Shown here piece by piece: positions 62,678-64,000 of a stretch of 64,000 nt of DNA. Each line of letters opens with the position of its first letter. Position 1 is the first letter of the stretch. Below the pieces are notes generated by a model. That model was not told where the DNA came from and did not search any database. It saw only the letters and a list, made by a program, of their open reading frames with translations. This DNA comes from Reyranella massiliensis 521 (GTDB taxonomy: Bacteria > Pseudomonadota > Alphaproteobacteria > Reyranellales > Reyranellaceae). The stretch is from the NCBI RefSeq assembly GCF_000312425.1, contig NZ_HE997181.1:1579486-1643485 (forward strand), written 5' to 3'. The translations under genes and the position numbers were made by a program.

Positions 62678-63736
62678 TTGCTCAGCTATTTTCGTTGGGT
62701 CCTCTTCTTTGTCGCGCTGCTCGTCACGGTGATGGGCGGTGCGCTCTATCTCGGCCACGCGATCCTCGTCGCCGAAGGACCGCTCGACAAGACCAAGAAC
62801 GTCGTGATCCCGCGCGGTGCGGGGCCGACCACCATGTCGAAGCTGCTGCAGGAGGAAGGGGTTATCTCCCATCCGCGGCTGTTTCGCCTAGCATTGATGA
62901 TCGACCCGTCGCCCAAGCCCATCAAGGCCGGCGAATATGAAGTGCCGGCCCACACGTCCATGCAGTCGCTGGTCGAGCTGTTGCAGTCCGGCAAGGTCGT
63001 TCAGCGCCGCCTGACCGTGCCGGAGGGCATGACGACCGCCGAGGTGCTCGATCTCGTGCGCAAGACGGAGGCGCTGTCGGGCGAGATCACGCTCGATCTG
63101 AAGGAAGGCGACCTTCTGCCGGAGACCTACTTCTATTCGCGCGACGACACGCGCGACGGTCTCCTGATGCGCATGAAGGAGGCGATGGAGAAGACGCTCG
63201 ACGAGGCGTGGCGCAAGCGGGCCGCCGGCCTGCCGCTGGCAAACAAGCGCGATGCGCTGATCCTAGCGTCGATGATCGAGAAGGAGACCGCGGTCCCGGC
63301 CGAACGGACCAAGGTTGCCGCGGTCTTCATCAACCGGCTGCGCCGCCGCATGAAGCTCGAAAGCGATCCGACCACCATCTATGGCCTGACGGACGGCAAG
63401 GTGGCGTTCAATCGCGAACTGACGCGCGCCGATCTGACCTCCAACACGCCCTACAATACCTATGTGATCAGCGGCCTGCCGCGCGGCCCGATCTGCAACC
63501 CCGGCCGCGCCTCGATCGTGGCGGCGACCAATCCATTGGCGCGCGACCGCTCGCTCTTCTTCGTCGCTGACGGGCAGGGCGGGCATGCCTTCGCGCTCAC
63601 GCTCTACGAGCATCAGCGCAACGTCGAGCGTTGGCGGCAGATCCAGCGCGAGCGTGCGGAGTCCCAGGAGCAGGCCCAGCCGCAGACGCCTGCACCGGCT
63701 CCCGCAACGCCGGCGCCCGCGCCGCGCCGACAGTAG
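62678..63736 (+). CDS. mltG: Endolytic peptidoglycan transglycosylase MltG
   Basis: The product has 352 residues from TTG 62,678. One membrane helix (about 6-30) anchors it, and a LysM-like region precedes the YceG domain. The catalytic Glu is in A-S-M-I-E-K-E-T near 200. P-Y-N-T-Y-V-I-S-G-L-P-R-G-P-I-C-N-P is the family signature. It cuts nascent glycan strands and limits their length. A Pro/Ala/Gln-rich tail ends it. It follows fabF by 16 bases, the usual order in proteobacteria. Confidence 0.95.
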   Translation: MLSYFRWVLFFVALLVTVMGGALYLGHAILVAEGPLDKTKNVVIPRGAGPTTMSKLLQEEGVISHPRLFRLALMIDPSPKPIKAGEYEVPAHTSMQSLVELLQSGKVVQRRLTVPEGMTTAEVLDLVRKTEALSGEITLDLKEGDLLPETYFYSRDDTRDGLLMRMKEAMEKTLDEAWRKRAAGLPLANKRDALILASMIEKETAVPAERTKVAAVFINRLRRRMKLESDPTTIYGLTDGKVAFNRELTRADLTSNTPYNTYVISGLPRGPICNPGRASIVAATNPLARDRSLFFVADGQGGHAFALTLYEHQRNVERWRQIQRERAESQEQAQPQTPAPAPATPAPAPRRQ

Positions 63737-63738
63737 GG

Positions 63739-64000
63739 ATGCCAGCCGTCCTTCTGGCGCTGGTCGTTCTTGCAGCGATGGCGCTGGGCGTTGCCTGGCT
63801 TCTTCGGGCAAAGCCGTCGGCGCTGGCCCGTATCGTACGTATTGCCCTGGTCGTGCTGGGCGGCATCGGCGTCGGCGCACTGCTGATTTTCGGATTGCGC
63901 TTCCTGCCCGGCCTGCTGCCCGAGCTCCTGGGCCTCGCCGGCGTCGTCATTACGGCGTTGATTGCACGAGCGGCGCGTCACAGGCCGTCAGGCGGTTTCA
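63739..64000 (+). CDS. Partial membrane protein, possibly J-domain type
   Basis: The frame starts with ATG at 63,739, two bases after the mltG stop, and runs off the right edge with 87 residues visible. Two membrane helices lie at about 3-22 and 34-54 and a third hydrophobic stretch near 57-75, with A-K-P-S-A-L-A-R-I-V-R between the first two. Alphaproteobacterial J-domain membrane proteins start in a similar way, but the diagnostic H-P-D lies beyond the edge, so this is only a guess. Confidence 0.5.
   Translation, partial: MPAVLLALVVLAAMALGVAWLLRAKPSALARIVRIALVVLGGIGVGALLIFGLRFLPGLLPELLGLAGVVITALIARAARHRPSGGF

Overview
The window is a stretch of a GC-rich alphaproteobacterial chromosome with a prophage at its left end. 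The host assignment rests on gene content and order: a DUF2794 protein, a Ppx/RlmE pair, an rpsF-rpsR-rplI operon with long acidic or basic tails, a fabD-fabG-acpP-fabF-mltG fatty-acid cluster, Bug-type receptors and many GTG starts. A Rhodospirillales or Reyranella-like organism would fit, but the genus is a guess.

Region 1 (about 1-13,770) is prophage-like. It is less GC-rich and ends at the 3' end of a tRNA-Gln gene (13,773-13,846, minus strand). Terminase subunits (10,668-8,612) and T7-like tail and internal virion proteins (4,139 to the left edge) are read leftwards. The portal, scaffold and capsid genes expected between them are absent. That space holds accessory genes on both strands: a possible PD-(D/E)XK nuclease, a winged-helix protein, a protein with two HTH repeats joined by an AT-hook, a coiled-coil protein with a 49-residue partner, and a 53-bp near-perfect inverted repeat around an AT-rich core. 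No integrase is visible. To the right of the terminase lies a 547-residue coiled-coil protein with a RelE-like tail, a defence candidate.

Region 2 (13,960-23,732) is core chromosome: ppx, rlmE, two membrane-anchored SGNH hydrolases flanking guaB, an RsmB-type methyltransferase, a GNAT enzyme and guaA.

Region 3 (23,733 to about 26,850) is a small AT-richer island directly after the 3' end of guaA, a known island attachment site. It carries a HEPN/Toprim-associated protein, a HEPN-like protein and a third accessory gene, with an imperfect copy of the guaA end at its far side. A decayed GFA-family gene follows.

Region 4 (27,458-40,335) is a mixed set: an ABC-F ATPase, lipoproteins, AraC, LysR, ArsR and winged-helix regulators, two NTF2-like enzymes, a carbonic anhydrase, a Bug receptor, an ArsR-SRPBCC pair and a DUF2794 protein.

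Region 5 (40,499-64,000) is housekeeping: a YfgM-like protein, bamB and der rightwards; a nine-gene leftward run dnaB-alr-mlaE-mlaF-methyltransferase-radA-cvpA-purF-SDR; cyclopropane fatty acid synthase; an iron transport receptor and permease facing each other; rpsF-rpsR-rplI; and the fatty-acid cluster ending in mltG and a partial membrane protein. Purine synthesis is spread over guaB, guaA and purF, and guaA and purF both look leaderless.
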